Shown piece by piece: positions 50,145 through 58,891 of a DNA stretch of 64,000 nucleotides. The notes beneath the pieces were generated by a model. The model was not told the origin of the DNA, did no database searches, and worked only from the letters and a program-made list of their open reading frames with translations. Every line of letters starts with the position of its first letter. Position 1 is the first letter of the stretch. The position numbers were made by a program, and so were the translations under genes. This DNA is from Streptomyces sp. 35G-GA-8. Lineage in GTDB: Bacteria; Actinomycetota; Actinomycetes; Streptomycetales; Streptomycetaceae. Location of the stretch: the NCBI RefSeq assembly GCF_023534745.1, contig NZ_JAMHJQ010000003.1, positions 497,021 through 561,020 of the forward strand, written 5' to 3'.

Positions 50145-50519
50145 ATGACTTTGGGAACCCCCGAGAAGAGCCTGTCCCGCAAGCAGCGGCTCCAGGAGAA
50201 GCAGCGGCGCCAGTTGGCGGTCGTCGACACCATCGACAAGGCCGAGGCGAAGCTGCGGAAGGCCGAATCGGAGCTGGCCGAGGCCGTGGCCGAAGCGGTC
50301 GAGGTCTTCGGGAGCGAGCGGGGCGCCTCCGAGGAACTCGGACTGTCGGTCGAGGCGATCCGCGGTTTCCTCAGCCTCGTGGAAGGCGGCGCGAACGGTG
50401 CGGACGAAACCGACGCGGCCGGGGAGACCGTGGAGGCCGCCCCGGCGGCGAGCCCCGCGAGGGCCAAGTCGGAGGCCAAGGCCGAGGGCACACCGGAGCG
50501 GGAACCCGTGGCGGTGTAG
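50145..50519 (+). CDS. Small coiled-coil protein, conserved Streptomyces type
   Basis: A 124-residue acidic protein (MTLGTPEKSLSRKQRLQEKQRRQ). Residues about 15-70 are highly charged and heptad-like (TIDKAEAKLRKAESELAEAVAEAVEVF), predicting a coiled coil; a short helix-turn-helix-like stretch (EELGLSVEAIRGFLSLV) follows, then an Ala/Glu-rich tail. I know no function. An in-frame ATG lies at 50133. The -10-like TATGAT at 50132-50137 supports a leaderless mRNA beginning at 50145. It seems unrelated to the biosynthetic cluster. Confidence 0.75.
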   Translation: MTLGTPEKSLSRKQRLQEKQRRQLAVVDTIDKAEAKLRKAESELAEAVAEAVEVFGSERGASEELGLSVEAIRGFLSLVEGGANGADETDAAGETVEAAPAASPARAKSEAKAEGTPEREPVAV

Positions 50520-50557
50520 CCCCGGGCGCCACCGGGCCGGACATATCCGCAGGCGCT

Positions 50558-50593
50558 GCCGTAGAGGCCGCAGAGGCCGTAGAGGTCGTAGCG
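50558..50593 (+). repeat. 9-bp tandem repeat
   Basis: Units gccgtagag, gccgcagag, gccgtagag, gtcgtagcg run in the 161-bp gap before the mannosyltransferase gene. No function is evident. Confidence 0.6.
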
Positions 50594-50680
50594 GTCAACG
50601 GGAAAGCGGGCACAGCCGGTCGGTCGCGGACGGTCTCCCCGGCACATGGCCCACGGACCGGTTCGGTAGGTTGGCTGGTC

Positions 50681-52219
50681 ATGTGGGCATTGAACGCCGG
50701 TGGATACCGGCGGCTGGGCGCGGCAGGCTCCGTCGCGGTCGCGGCCGGCGGCTGGGCCGCCGGTACGCTGCCGGCCCGTGATCCGTGGGGGCTCTGGGTG
50801 CCCCATGGTTCGGCGGTGACCGTGACCGGCGCCGTCCTGGCCTACGTCGGCCTGACGCTGCTGGTCGTCGCCTGGTGGCGGTACGGCAGAACCGGCGCCT
50901 CCCCACGCCATACGCTCGTCACCCTTGTCTGGTGGGCGACCCCGCTCGCGCTGACGCCGCCGCTCTACAGCGCCGACGTGTACAGCTACATCGCCCAGGG
51001 CGCGATGGTCCTCGAAGGACACGACGTCTACAGCGCGGGGCCGTCCATTCTCGACCCCGCGGGACTCGGCGGCGACGCCGCCGCGAGCGTCGGAGGGAAC
51101 TGGACCGAGGCCCCCGCGCCGTACGGTCCGTTCTTCCTGATCCTCGCGCGCGGCGTGACCTGGGCGACGGGCGGGACCATCGTCCCCGCCGTGCTGGGGA
51201 TGCGCCTCATCGCCGTGGCCGCGCTGGTGCTGATCGTGTGGGCTCTGCGCCGGCTCGCGCGGGAGCGCGGCACGAGCGAGAGCGGCGCGCTGTGGCTCGG
51301 GGCGCTCAATCCGCTGCTGCTCATGCATGTGGTCGGCGGCATGCACAACGACGGGCTGATGATCGGTCTCATGCTGGCAGGCGTGGTGCTCGCCATGCGC
51401 GGCGGATGGATCGCGGGGGGCGCGCTCATAGGACTCGCCATGATGGTCAAGTCCCCCGCGGGGATGGCGCTGCTGTTCATCGGCGTGTACGTGGGCCGGG
51501 CGGCGACCGGCCCCCTCGTACGGCGGGTGGCGAAGGGGCTGGCGCCCGGCCTGGTCGCGGTGGCGGTCGCTCTCGTGGCGTCGCTGCTCGGCGGCACCGG
51601 CTTCGGCTGGCTCCGGACCCAGAGCGTCGCGGGCACCATTCATACCGCGCTGTCGGCCACCAGCGATCTCGGTCTCGGCCTCGGTGAACTCCTCCACCTC
51701 CTCGTGGGTACCGACCCGGACCCGGTCAAGGCCGCCGTGCGGAACCTGGGGCTGGGGGTGGCGCTCGTACTGATCGCCCGCCTGGCCTGGCGGACTGTAC
51801 GTGGCCGCCCGGACCAGGCTGATGGCCCGGTTCCCGCCCGGTCAGCGGACTTTGCCCGTACCCCGGGGCCGGACCCTGCCGCGCGACCCGCTGCTCCTCC
51901 GCATCCGGCCCACGCCCTGGGGCTGGCCCTGCTGGCACTGGTCGCGCTCTCTCCGATGGTGCAGCCGTGGTATCTGCTCTGGGGCATGACGGTGATCGCC
52001 GCCACCGCGCCGTACGGCCGCACGGGCACGGTGCTGACCGTGCTGTCGGCCGCGCTCGTGTACGAGACCCATCCCTCCGGGGCCACCCCGTGGTACGGAT
52101 TCGTCCTGGCGGGCATCGCGTGTGTGATCGGCACCCTGCTCGTCCGCCGCGAACGGAACGCGCCGGGCGAGGCCCCGGCACCCGCTCACGAGCCGGCTGT
52201 CGCCACGCACCGCACGTAG
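50681..52219 (+). CDS. mptB: MptB-like polyprenol-phosphomannose alpha-mannosyltransferase
   Basis: A 512-residue GT-C membrane protein with about twelve to thirteen helices. The first external loop holds the acidic catalytic motif SADVYSYIAQG, followed by EAPAPYGPFFL and NPLLLMHVVGGMHNDGLMIG, which match the MptB family (alpha-1,6-mannosyltransferase using decaprenyl-phosphomannose). It would add mannose to a lipid- or protein-linked glycan at the outer face of the membrane. ATG 50681 has no strong ribosome site. The neighbouring FUSC gene converges with it. Confidence 0.85.
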   Translation: MWALNAGGYRRLGAAGSVAVAAGGWAAGTLPARDPWGLWVPHGSAVTVTGAVLAYVGLTLLVVAWWRYGRTGASPRHTLVTLVWWATPLALTPPLYSADVYSYIAQGAMVLEGHDVYSAGPSILDPAGLGGDAAASVGGNWTEAPAPYGPFFLILARGVTWATGGTIVPAVLGMRLIAVAALVLIVWALRRLARERGTSESGALWLGALNPLLLMHVVGGMHNDGLMIGLMLAGVVLAMRGGWIAGGALIGLAMMVKSPAGMALLFIGVYVGRAATGPLVRRVAKGLAPGLVAVAVALVASLLGGTGFGWLRTQSVAGTIHTALSATSDLGLGLGELLHLLVGTDPDPVKAAVRNLGLGVALVLIARLAWRTVRGRPDQADGPVPARSADFARTPGPDPAARPAAPPHPAHALGLALLALVALSPMVQPWYLLWGMTVIAATAPYGRTGTVLTVLSAALVYETHPSGATPWYGFVLAGIACVIGTLLVRRERNAPGEAPAPAHEPAVATHRT

Positions 52220-52244
52220 GACACCCGGCCGTCGCCGCCGAGCG

Positions 52245-54572
52245 TCAGTCGCGCGTGGCCTTGCGCTCCGCGCGGCCGGCGACCCGGGCACCAAGGGGGC
52301 GCGCGAGACCCACCACACCCTCGTCGAGGCGTTGCAGATGGCGCAGTACGCGGGCGGTCACCGTGTCCGAGGGCGGCGCGCCCGAGGCGTCGGTCCTGAG
52401 CATGGAGGCGATGCTCGCGCCGGACTCGACCTCGCCCGCGCCCTCGGCCTTCGCGTCCTTGACGTGCGCGGCGAGCACGTCGATGTTGTGGGCGATGCGC
52501 CGGCCCGCCCGCCCCAGCCGCGGGTCGGCCGTGACCCTTCTGCTGTGCGGTACCAACTCGGCGGTCGCCGCCAGGGAACGCGCGTGGTAGGCGCAGGTCT
52601 CCAGCAGTGCCACCAGATAGCGGACGGTCCGGCGCCGGACGCGCAGCGGCGAGATCGGGTGCGTCAACGGCTCGGTGGAGTCGCGCAGATCGTCCAGCGC
52701 GGTGTCCAGATCCCGCGCCATGGTCAGCAGATCGGCCGCGGGGCCGCCGCTGAGCTGTGCCACCGCCGCCGACACGACCTCGCCCAGCCGGTCCAGGACC
52801 GTGCCCAGCAGTTCGTCGGTGCGCCGGTCGGTGTGCACCGGCAGCACCAGTACGGCCGCGATGATGCCGCAGGCGGCGCCGAGCGCGGTCTCCTCGATGC
52901 GCAGGACCAGCACGGCGAAGCTGTACTTGTTCAGCAGCGTGTAGAGCAGTCCCAGCATCGCCGTGACGAAGAAGGACATGAGCGCGTACGACAGCGGCGC
53001 GGTGAAGAACATGGCGAAGATGAAGACGAGGACGAGCGTGAACGCGAGCCAGGTGTGATCGCCGACCAGCCCCGCCAGCAGAACACCGGCGACCACCCCG
53101 AGGACCGTACCGAGCAGCCTCCGGTAGCCCTTGACCAGGATCTCGCCCGTGGACGCCGTGTTGAGGAAGACCACCCAGCAGGTCAGCACCGCCCAGTACC
53201 AGCGCTGCGACGAAAGGAACTCACCGCCGACGATGGCCAGGACCGACCCCACGGAAACCTGGAACGCGGCCCGGGTGGTGGGGCGCCGGAGGCCGGTGCG
53301 GACCTTCCCCTCGGGCTGCCCGGACTCCTCGGGTTCCTCACGCCTCTCCGACGCTTCGGGTTTCTCGGGCTTTTCCGGATGGGCGAGCGAGACATCCTCG
53401 GCGTCGAACTCCTCGCGTGAACGCGTCGTCGCCGGTGAGTCGCCGGACTCGTCCTGCGGCCCGTCCAGCGCGAGCCGCAGGCCCAGCACGGCGCGGGCCA
53501 TCTCACCGATCCCGCGGAAAACGTCCTGGACGGCGTCCGAGGCACGAGGCAGTCGCTCCTCGTCGCGGTAGCCGAGCAGCCGGTTGCGTACGTGCGCCAA
53601 CGCCGTACCGCGGTCGTCGGATCCCGACCTGGCCACCAGCAGGTGCAGCGCGTTCAGGTCCCGGCGCAGTGTCCCGATCGCGTCGCCGTCGGGGGACCTC
53701 ACCAGGTTCTCCGTGGCCGGCACGGGCGCGTTCGGCAGATGCAGGGTGAGGGTGTCCGCGCGCTCGGCGCCGCGGGCGTTCAGCAGCAGTACGCCCAGCC
53801 GCTCCGCCGCGATCTCGGCGTCCGCGACCCTTCGTTGCAGCAGCGCCGCCGTGGCGGCGTCGCGCGTGCCCTCCTCCAGCCGGCCCTGGATCATCAGAGC
53901 CGCCTCGTGCAATCGGGCGGTGCGCCGCCGCAGATCGTCGACGACCTTGTCCAACTGCTCGGGGGCGGCGTCCAGCAGTTCGATCTGACTGGTCACGACC
54001 TGGGCCAGCCGCGCCCGGAAGGCGTCGCGCAACCGCTTCAGTACACGCTGGGGCGTTTCCGGTACGACGGCGAACCGTACGATCGCGCTGCACACGGAAG
54101 CGATGGCCAAGGTCTTCCACAGCACGGGCAGATCGGCCGGTTCGGCGCCCACGAACAGGGCGACGAAGTACATCTGAAAGCCGATCAGGCCCAGGGCGGT
54201 CCCGCGCTCGCCGAATCTACGGCTGTAGGCGGCGGCGAAGATCAGGGCGACGAAGAGCGCGTCACCCGCGATGATCCGGGCGCTGAGCAGCGCTCCCAGG
54301 GACATCGCGGCGAGCGCGACCGGCAGGCCGAGCGCGAGCGTGACCGCCTGGCCGCGTACCTGCTTCTCCTTGATCGCGAAGGTGGAGACCATCGCCGTCA
54401 TGGCGCCCGCGACCAGGTACGTGACGCCGGTGCCGAGCAGGGCGAGGACGAGGAGACTGAGCGCGACCGCCGCGACCGTCCGCAGCCCCGCCATCAGCCG
54501 CAGCAGCCCCGGGTCGGACGCCGCGAGACGATCCCAGGTGCCGGCCCCGGCTCGCCGTGCTCGTGCCCTCAC
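52245..54572 (-). CDS. FUSC-family inner-membrane protein (aromatic acid exporter type)
   Basis: A 775-residue protein with two membrane blocks of about six helices each (LRTVAAVALSLLVLALLGTG and about 480-620), joined by a large cytoplasmic coiled region (about 190-440) and ending in a soluble helical domain. This matches the FUSC/YccS/AaeB superfamily of putative exporters. An acidic, Glu/Pro-rich linker (HPEKPEKPEASERREEPEE) precedes the second block. GTG 54572 has GGAGAG about 9 bases upstream; GTG 54617 has none. The substrate is unknown. It is encoded between MptB and the reductase. Confidence 0.88.
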   Translation of the reverse strand: MRARARRAGAGTWDRLAASDPGLLRLMAGLRTVAAVALSLLVLALLGTGVTYLVAGAMTAMVSTFAIKEKQVRGQAVTLALGLPVALAAMSLGALLSARIIAGDALFVALIFAAAYSRRFGERGTALGLIGFQMYFVALFVGAEPADLPVLWKTLAIASVCSAIVRFAVVPETPQRVLKRLRDAFRARLAQVVTSQIELLDAAPEQLDKVVDDLRRRTARLHEAALMIQGRLEEGTRDAATAALLQRRVADAEIAAERLGVLLLNARGAERADTLTLHLPNAPVPATENLVRSPDGDAIGTLRRDLNALHLLVARSGSDDRGTALAHVRNRLLGYRDEERLPRASDAVQDVFRGIGEMARAVLGLRLALDGPQDESGDSPATTRSREEFDAEDVSLAHPEKPEKPEASERREEPEESGQPEGKVRTGLRRPTTRAAFQVSVGSVLAIVGGEFLSSQRWYWAVLTCWVVFLNTASTGEILVKGYRRLLGTVLGVVAGVLLAGLVGDHTWLAFTLVLVFIFAMFFTAPLSYALMSFFVTAMLGLLYTLLNKYSFAVLVLRIEETALGAACGIIAAVLVLPVHTDRRTDELLGTVLDRLGEVVSAAVAQLSGGPAADLLTMARDLDTALDDLRDSTEPLTHPISPLRVRRRTVRYLVALLETCAYHARSLAATAELVPHSRRVTADPRLGRAGRRIAHNIDVLAAHVKDAKAEGAGEVESGASIASMLRTDASGAPPSDTVTARVLRHLQRLDEGVVGLARPLGARVAGRAERKATRD

Positions 54573-54750
54573 GCTGCCGGACTCTCCTGTTCGCCCGCCA
54601 CGGGTTCCGCTCGCCACTCAGGAACTCAGGACCTGTTCGCTTCGTCCTTGTCCGCTTCGTCCCTGTCCGCGCCTCAGCATCGCACGCCCAGCCACGCCGG
54701 ACGCGGTCGGCCGGAACCCGCGGCACCGGTGTCGCGGGCGGCCGTCGCTC

Positions 54751-56037
54751 TCAGCGGCGACGTACGGCCGGTGCCGGGACGAGGCGGACGACGGTGTTGA
54801 GCAGATGGTCGATCGCGTCCCGCGAGGGGGTGTCGGTGAGGTTGGCGAGCAGCCGGGCCAGGGTCTTGAGCAGAAACGGCGAGCCCATGACGTAGCGGTT
54901 CAGGATCGGCTGGAAGCCCGACCGGCTGAAGACGACATCGGCGGCGGCATTGCCGAGACGGTAGTAGCGCCCCCAGCGGCGGTTCATCTCCACGGGGTAG
55001 TTGAGAAGTGCCTGCTCACGCCTGGGCCCCTGGGGAAGGGCCAGGGCGAGCGCCGCCCTCTCGGCGGCGACCTCGCCGGCTTCCATGGCCTGGGCGATGC
55101 CCTCACCGTTCCAGGGGCTGATCATGCCTCCCGAGTCACCGACCAGCAGCAGCCCGCGCGTGTACAGCGGATGACGGTTGAAACCCAGCGGCAGAGCGGC
55201 GCTTCTGACGGGGCCTTCGGCGTTCTCCTCACGCAGCCCCCACGCGTGCGGGGTCCGGGCGAGCCAATGGTCCAGCGCGGTCCGCAGATCCGCGTTTCCG
55301 TGGCGCCGGTGAGGCAGCGCGCCGAGACCGACATTGACCCGGCCGTCCCCCATGGGGAAGATCCAGCCGTAGCCGGGCAGGTAGTGATCGGTCCCCGGGT
55401 AGCGAAGATCGGCCCACAGCTCCAGATACTCGTCCTGGGAGCGATCCGGGCTGCGGTAGTAACGGCGGGCGGCCGTCGCGATCTGCCGCTTCGGATCGCG
55501 TTGCAGGCCCAGGGCGAGGGCGAGGCGGGCGGAGGCGCCGTCGGCGGCGATGACGATCGGTGCGCGGTAGACCGCGGGCTCGTCGGCTCGGGCCGTATCC
55601 GCCGGTCCCGCCGCCGCGGTGACGCCCGTGACCCGGCCGGCGCGATCGGTCACCGGGCTCGTCACCTTCACGCCCTCGCGCAGCCGGGCACCCGCGGCGA
55701 CCGCGCGACGGGCCAGGATGTCGTCGAAGTCGTGCCGGCTGCGCGAGAGACCGAAGTCCGGATAGCTCCCCAGGGCGGGCCAGTCGATATGGACCCGGTG
55801 CTCCCCGGCCACCCATCGCATCCCGCGTGAGCGCATCCATCCCGGAGCCTTGATGTCGATGCCCATCCGGACGAGCTGGTGCACCGCGCGAGGGGTCAGG
55901 CCGTCGCCGCACACCTTCTCCCGGGGAAAGCGGGTCTTCTCCAACAGCAGGACATCGACGCCCGCCGTGGCCAGATGGTAGGCGGCCGACGAGCCCGCCG
56001 GCCCGGCCCCCACCACGATCACGTCGGCTTCGTCCAT
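54751..56037 (-). CDS. Geranylgeranyl-reductase-family FAD oxidoreductase
   Basis: A 428-residue flavoprotein. The Rossmann motif VIVVGAGPAGSSAAYHLA (about 5-22), the family signature REKVCGDGLTPRAV (about 40-53) and the C-terminal GLLLVGDSGGMISPWNGEGIAQAME identify the geranylgeranyl/menaquinone reductase group (MenJ-like). These saturate isoprenoid double bonds. ATG 56037 has GGAAGGGG upstream. A UbiA-like prenyltransferase lies 2-3 kb to the right, so a role with prenyl lipids is possible, but the genes are separated by two others. Confidence 0.9.
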   Translation of the reverse strand: MDEADVIVVGAGPAGSSAAYHLATAGVDVLLLEKTRFPREKVCGDGLTPRAVHQLVRMGIDIKAPGWMRSRGMRWVAGEHRVHIDWPALGSYPDFGLSRSRHDFDDILARRAVAAGARLREGVKVTSPVTDRAGRVTGVTAAAGPADTARADEPAVYRAPIVIAADGASARLALALGLQRDPKRQIATAARRYYRSPDRSQDEYLELWADLRYPGTDHYLPGYGWIFPMGDGRVNVGLGALPHRRHGNADLRTALDHWLARTPHAWGLREENAEGPVRSAALPLGFNRHPLYTRGLLLVGDSGGMISPWNGEGIAQAMEAGEVAAERAALALALPQGPRREQALLNYPVEMNRRWGRYYRLGNAAADVVFSRSGFQPILNRYVMGSPFLLKTLARLLANLTDTPSRDAIDHLLNTVVRLVPAPAVRRR

Positions 56038-56252
56038 CGGGAACCCCTTCCTGGACAACCGGTGCCGCACCGAAGAGGGCAGCCCTGCACGTCATCATCT
56101 GTCAGGAGGAGCCGATGCGGAACCTGGCCTCTGACCGGGGAGCGCCCGGCGACGCGGGACGAAACGGACGCCGAGTTGCCCGGGTACCGCGGTGCCAGCA
56201 GGGTGGAGACGACTGCCCCGACTCCCCGAGGGCCGAAACGAGGGCGACACCC

Positions 56253-56711
56253 ATGGCGAAGCGAGAGGATCTGCCGGCCCCTGAGCAAGGGCTGGTGCTG
56301 ACCCACTTCCTGACCGTTCGGGACGTTCATGTCTCCAGCCGCTTCTACGCGGACATCCTCGGCGGCGAGGTGGTGCTCGCGGAGAACCCGGGCATCGTGA
56401 AGATCGCCAACGGCTGGATCATCATGAACCCCGGTGGCGGGCCGACCCCGGACAAACCCGAGGTCGTCCTCACCGCGCCCGAGCCCGGTGACCCCGTCTC
56501 GTCGTTCCTCAATGTGCGGGTCGCCGATCTGGCGGCGTTCTACGAGCGGGCCACCGCCAAGGGCGCGCGATTCCTGACCGAACCGATCGACCGCAAGGCC
56601 GAGCTGCGCTGCTATCTGCGCGATCCCGACGGCTATCTGGTGGAGGTGGGGCAGGCGACCGGCATGCTGCACGGCGTCTTCGCCGACCGCTCGCCCGCCG
56701 ACAGCGGCTGA
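56253..56711 (+). CDS. VOC (glyoxalase/bleomycin-resistance-fold) protein
   Basis: A 152-residue protein with two beta-alpha-beta-beta-beta modules: FLTVRDVHVSSRFYADILGGEVVLAE and LNVRVADLAAFYERATAKGARFLTEP, with CYLRDPDGYLVEVGQ at the end. Some VOC metal ligands are present (the C-terminal Glu), but the first His is not obvious, so it may be a binding or resistance protein. ATG 56253 follows GAGGG at 9 bases. It is a single gene with a strong terminator behind it. Confidence 0.88.
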   Translation: MAKREDLPAPEQGLVLTHFLTVRDVHVSSRFYADILGGEVVLAENPGIVKIANGWIIMNPGGGPTPDKPEVVLTAPEPGDPVSSFLNVRVADLAAFYERATAKGARFLTEPIDRKAELRCYLRDPDGYLVEVGQATGMLHGVFADRSPADSG

Positions 56712-56742
56712 GCGCTCACGCCGCCGGTCGGCGGAGGGGACT

Positions 56743-56777
56743 CAGGTCCTGTCCGGCGGGGCTTCGGACAGGACCTG
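56743..56777. terminator. Bidirectional terminator
   Basis: A perfect 12-bp stem (CAGGTCCTGTCC at 56743-56754 with 56766-56777) and an 11-base loop lie between the converging VOC and glycosyltransferase genes. Confidence 0.85.
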
Positions 56778-56795
56778 GGGGCCGACGGTATGTGG

Positions 56796-57836
56796 TCAAC
56801 TCGCCCTGTGCGCGGCCTCCATGGCCGCTACCTGCGACACGAAGAACGGCCGGTACTCCTCCGACCAGGCCAGGAAATGCGTCGCACGCGCCGGGCCGCC
56901 CGGCAGGGTCCGTGCCGCGTCGACCGCCTCCAGCAGCGCGTCCGTGGTCGTCTTCCGGTGGTAGCGCTCCAGCAGCCACTGGCGCCCTTCGGCGCGTACC
57001 CCGTCCTCGGGCCGCCGGACGAGTTCCAGGGCACGGTCGGCCAGCAGGCCCGTACGCAGATCCGGTACGCGCCAGGCCGAGGGCGCCTCGAAGAGCTCCT
57101 CACCGCCGCCCAGCGGATATCCGGCGACAAGACAACCGCTCGCCAGCGCCTCGGCGACGGGCAGACCGAACCCCTCCCCCTCCGGTGAGCCGAGCGCGAC
57201 GAAGACCGACGTGTCGGCGAGGACGGCGGCGACCTGTTCGTGGCTCAGTCCCCGGATCGGCCGCAGCTCGACACCCTCGCGGCGCGGATCGTTGCGCAGC
57301 AGCCGCTCAAGCAGCAGGGACTCGGCGGGCCGGTTGCGCGGCATCCACGCGATGCTCGCCACCCGCCGCGCGGCGGGCCGGAACAGCTCGCCGTCGATGG
57401 GGTTCGGGATCAGCAGGGGCGTCGGCAGATACGGGTGCGCGCGGCCGAGGATGTCGACGCTCTCCCGGGAGATCGTCCAGATGCCGGGGTCGGGGGTGAA
57501 GCCCGGATACCGGTCGACGGCGCCGCTGGTGACGAAGGTGAGGAAGTGCCCCTGGTTGAAGACGACCTTGCGGGCACCCGGCGCCGGGTCATGGCCCGGC
57601 AGGACCGAGATCTCCGGGACGACCAGGAGGTCGTCGGCCGTCAGATCGATCTCCATGCCCGAGAGGGTCGGTACACCGCCGTCGTCGAACCACGCGTACC
57701 GGAACCCCGGCGTCGGCGACCACCGATAGGCAGCCACCCCGGCCTCCGCGAGCAGCTTCACATGCGCCGACAGGATGCGCGCGCCGCCCAGCGGGATGGG
57801 GTACTCGAAGTCGGCGTAGATCACACGTCCGTTCAT
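56796..57836 (-). CDS. Glycosyltransferase family 4-like protein
   Basis: A 346-residue GT-B-type protein. The C-terminal donor domain contains ALGSPEGEGFGLPVAEALASG with the two spaced glutamates of the GT1/GT4 superfamily. The N-terminal half (VIYADFEYPIPLGGARILSAHVKLLAEAG) lacks the usual glycine-rich acceptor loop, so the family is divergent. ATG 57836 has GGTGAG just upstream. It lies 116 bases after the UbiA stop in the same direction and may be the tail of that operon; the sugar and acceptor are unknown. Confidence 0.8.
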   Translation of the reverse strand: MNGRVIYADFEYPIPLGGARILSAHVKLLAEAGVAAYRWSPTPGFRYAWFDDGGVPTLSGMEIDLTADDLLVVPEISVLPGHDPAPGARKVVFNQGHFLTFVTSGAVDRYPGFTPDPGIWTISRESVDILGRAHPYLPTPLLIPNPIDGELFRPAARRVASIAWMPRNRPAESLLLERLLRNDPRREGVELRPIRGLSHEQVAAVLADTSVFVALGSPEGEGFGLPVAEALASGCLVAGYPLGGGEELFEAPSAWRVPDLRTGLLADRALELVRRPEDGVRAEGRQWLLERYHRKTTTDALLEAVDAARTLPGGPARATHFLAWSEEYRPFFVSQVAAMEAAHRAS

Positions 57837-57952
57837 GACTCACCACACATTTCAGGAGAAGGAAGAGAAGAGAGAGAAAGGGCTGAAGGGGCCGAAGAGG
57901 CAGAAGGTGCGAAACCGTCTCCAGGAAGCGGCGCCCAGGGGCCCGCACCACC

Positions 57953-58891
57953 TCAGCCGAACCAGGCCGGCGCCCCGCCCATCAGCGCCGGCTGTACCGC
58001 GCCCGCCGCGAGAAAGGCCAGATAGGCCGCGAACGCCGGGCCCCCGGCGGTACGCCGCGCCTCCCCGTGCCCACGGAAGCCGAGGACGCCGCGGAGCACG
58101 AGCGCGAGCGGCACCACCAGGACGGCCAGCGCGGCGGGCCGCACCTCCGCGGCGTCCGGCCCCAGGACCACCGCCACGCGCAGCGCACAGGCGGCGAGCA
58201 TCAGCGCCACCGCCGCGCCCAGGCTCCACGCGGCCCCCCGCGCCGTCGAGTACAGCTTCTCGCCGGGCAGGGCGAACCGCGCCCGTACCGTCTTGCGCGC
58301 GATCTCCCAGTGGAGATAGGCCAGTACGAAGGAGAGCACCACGAGCGCGGTCGGCAGGGCGGGCGTCCCGGCGTCGCCGGGCCGGGGCAGCAGCGCCACA
58401 TAGCAGACCAGTCCGGTCTTGAGCTGGATGGTGATGACGATGTTTCCCCAGACGCTCTCGCGGAAGCGCTCGGAGACCCGCTCCAGCAGAAGCAGGAACA
58501 GGCTGTACGCCATGATCAGCACCGCACCCACGACCGCCGCCGCACCCACGACCGCGCTCAGCGCCACGGCGGCCACCGCCGACCCCGCCAGATAGACCCG
58601 TACGGCCGCGACCCCCGTCTCGCCGGTCACGAGCGGGCGTTCCGGGTTGAACTCCCGGTCGTAGTCCAGGTCCTTGACCTCGTCGACCGCCCGCATGAAG
58701 AACAGGATCACGAACACGGCCAGCGCGCCGCACACCTGCTCCGCCAGGCCAGGACCCACCGCCGCGCCCGGCGGACGCAGCGGGGCGAGCGCCCCCAGGA
58801 TGCCCGCGGGCCACAGCACCACGTACGCCAGATAGCGGGGGGCCGGGAAGCGTCCGATGAAGAACCGCCAGAACGCGCGCGCCGGATTCAT
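57953..58891 (-). CDS. UbiA-like integral membrane prenyltransferase
   Basis: A 312-residue protein with about eight or nine membrane helices. The first Asp-rich site is RAVDEVKDLDYDREFNPERPLVTG, close to the N-D-x-x-D-x-x-x-D pattern of UbiA enzymes; the second Asp motif is hard to see, so activity may be unusual. UbiA proteins join a polyprenyl diphosphate to an aromatic or polyol acceptor. ATG 58891 overlaps the PEP-enzyme stop (ATGA). Confidence 0.78.
   Translation of the reverse strand: MNPARAFWRFFIGRFPAPRYLAYVVLWPAGILGALAPLRPPGAAVGPGLAEQVCGALAVFVILFFMRAVDEVKDLDYDREFNPERPLVTGETGVAAVRVYLAGSAVAAVALSAVVGAAAVVGAVLIMAYSLFLLLLERVSERFRESVWGNIVITIQLKTGLVCYVALLPRPGDAGTPALPTALVVLSFVLAYLHWEIARKTVRARFALPGEKLYSTARGAAWSLGAAVALMLAACALRVAVVLGPDAAEVRPAALAVLVVPLALVLRGVLGFRGHGEARRTAGGPAFAAYLAFLAAGAVQPALMGGAPAWFG

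Noticed and set aside
49760-51697. 645-residue minus-strand frame opposite the small coiled-coil and mannosyltransferase genes
   Set aside because: Low-complexity composition (His/Arg/Gln-rich) and antisense to genes with clear domains.
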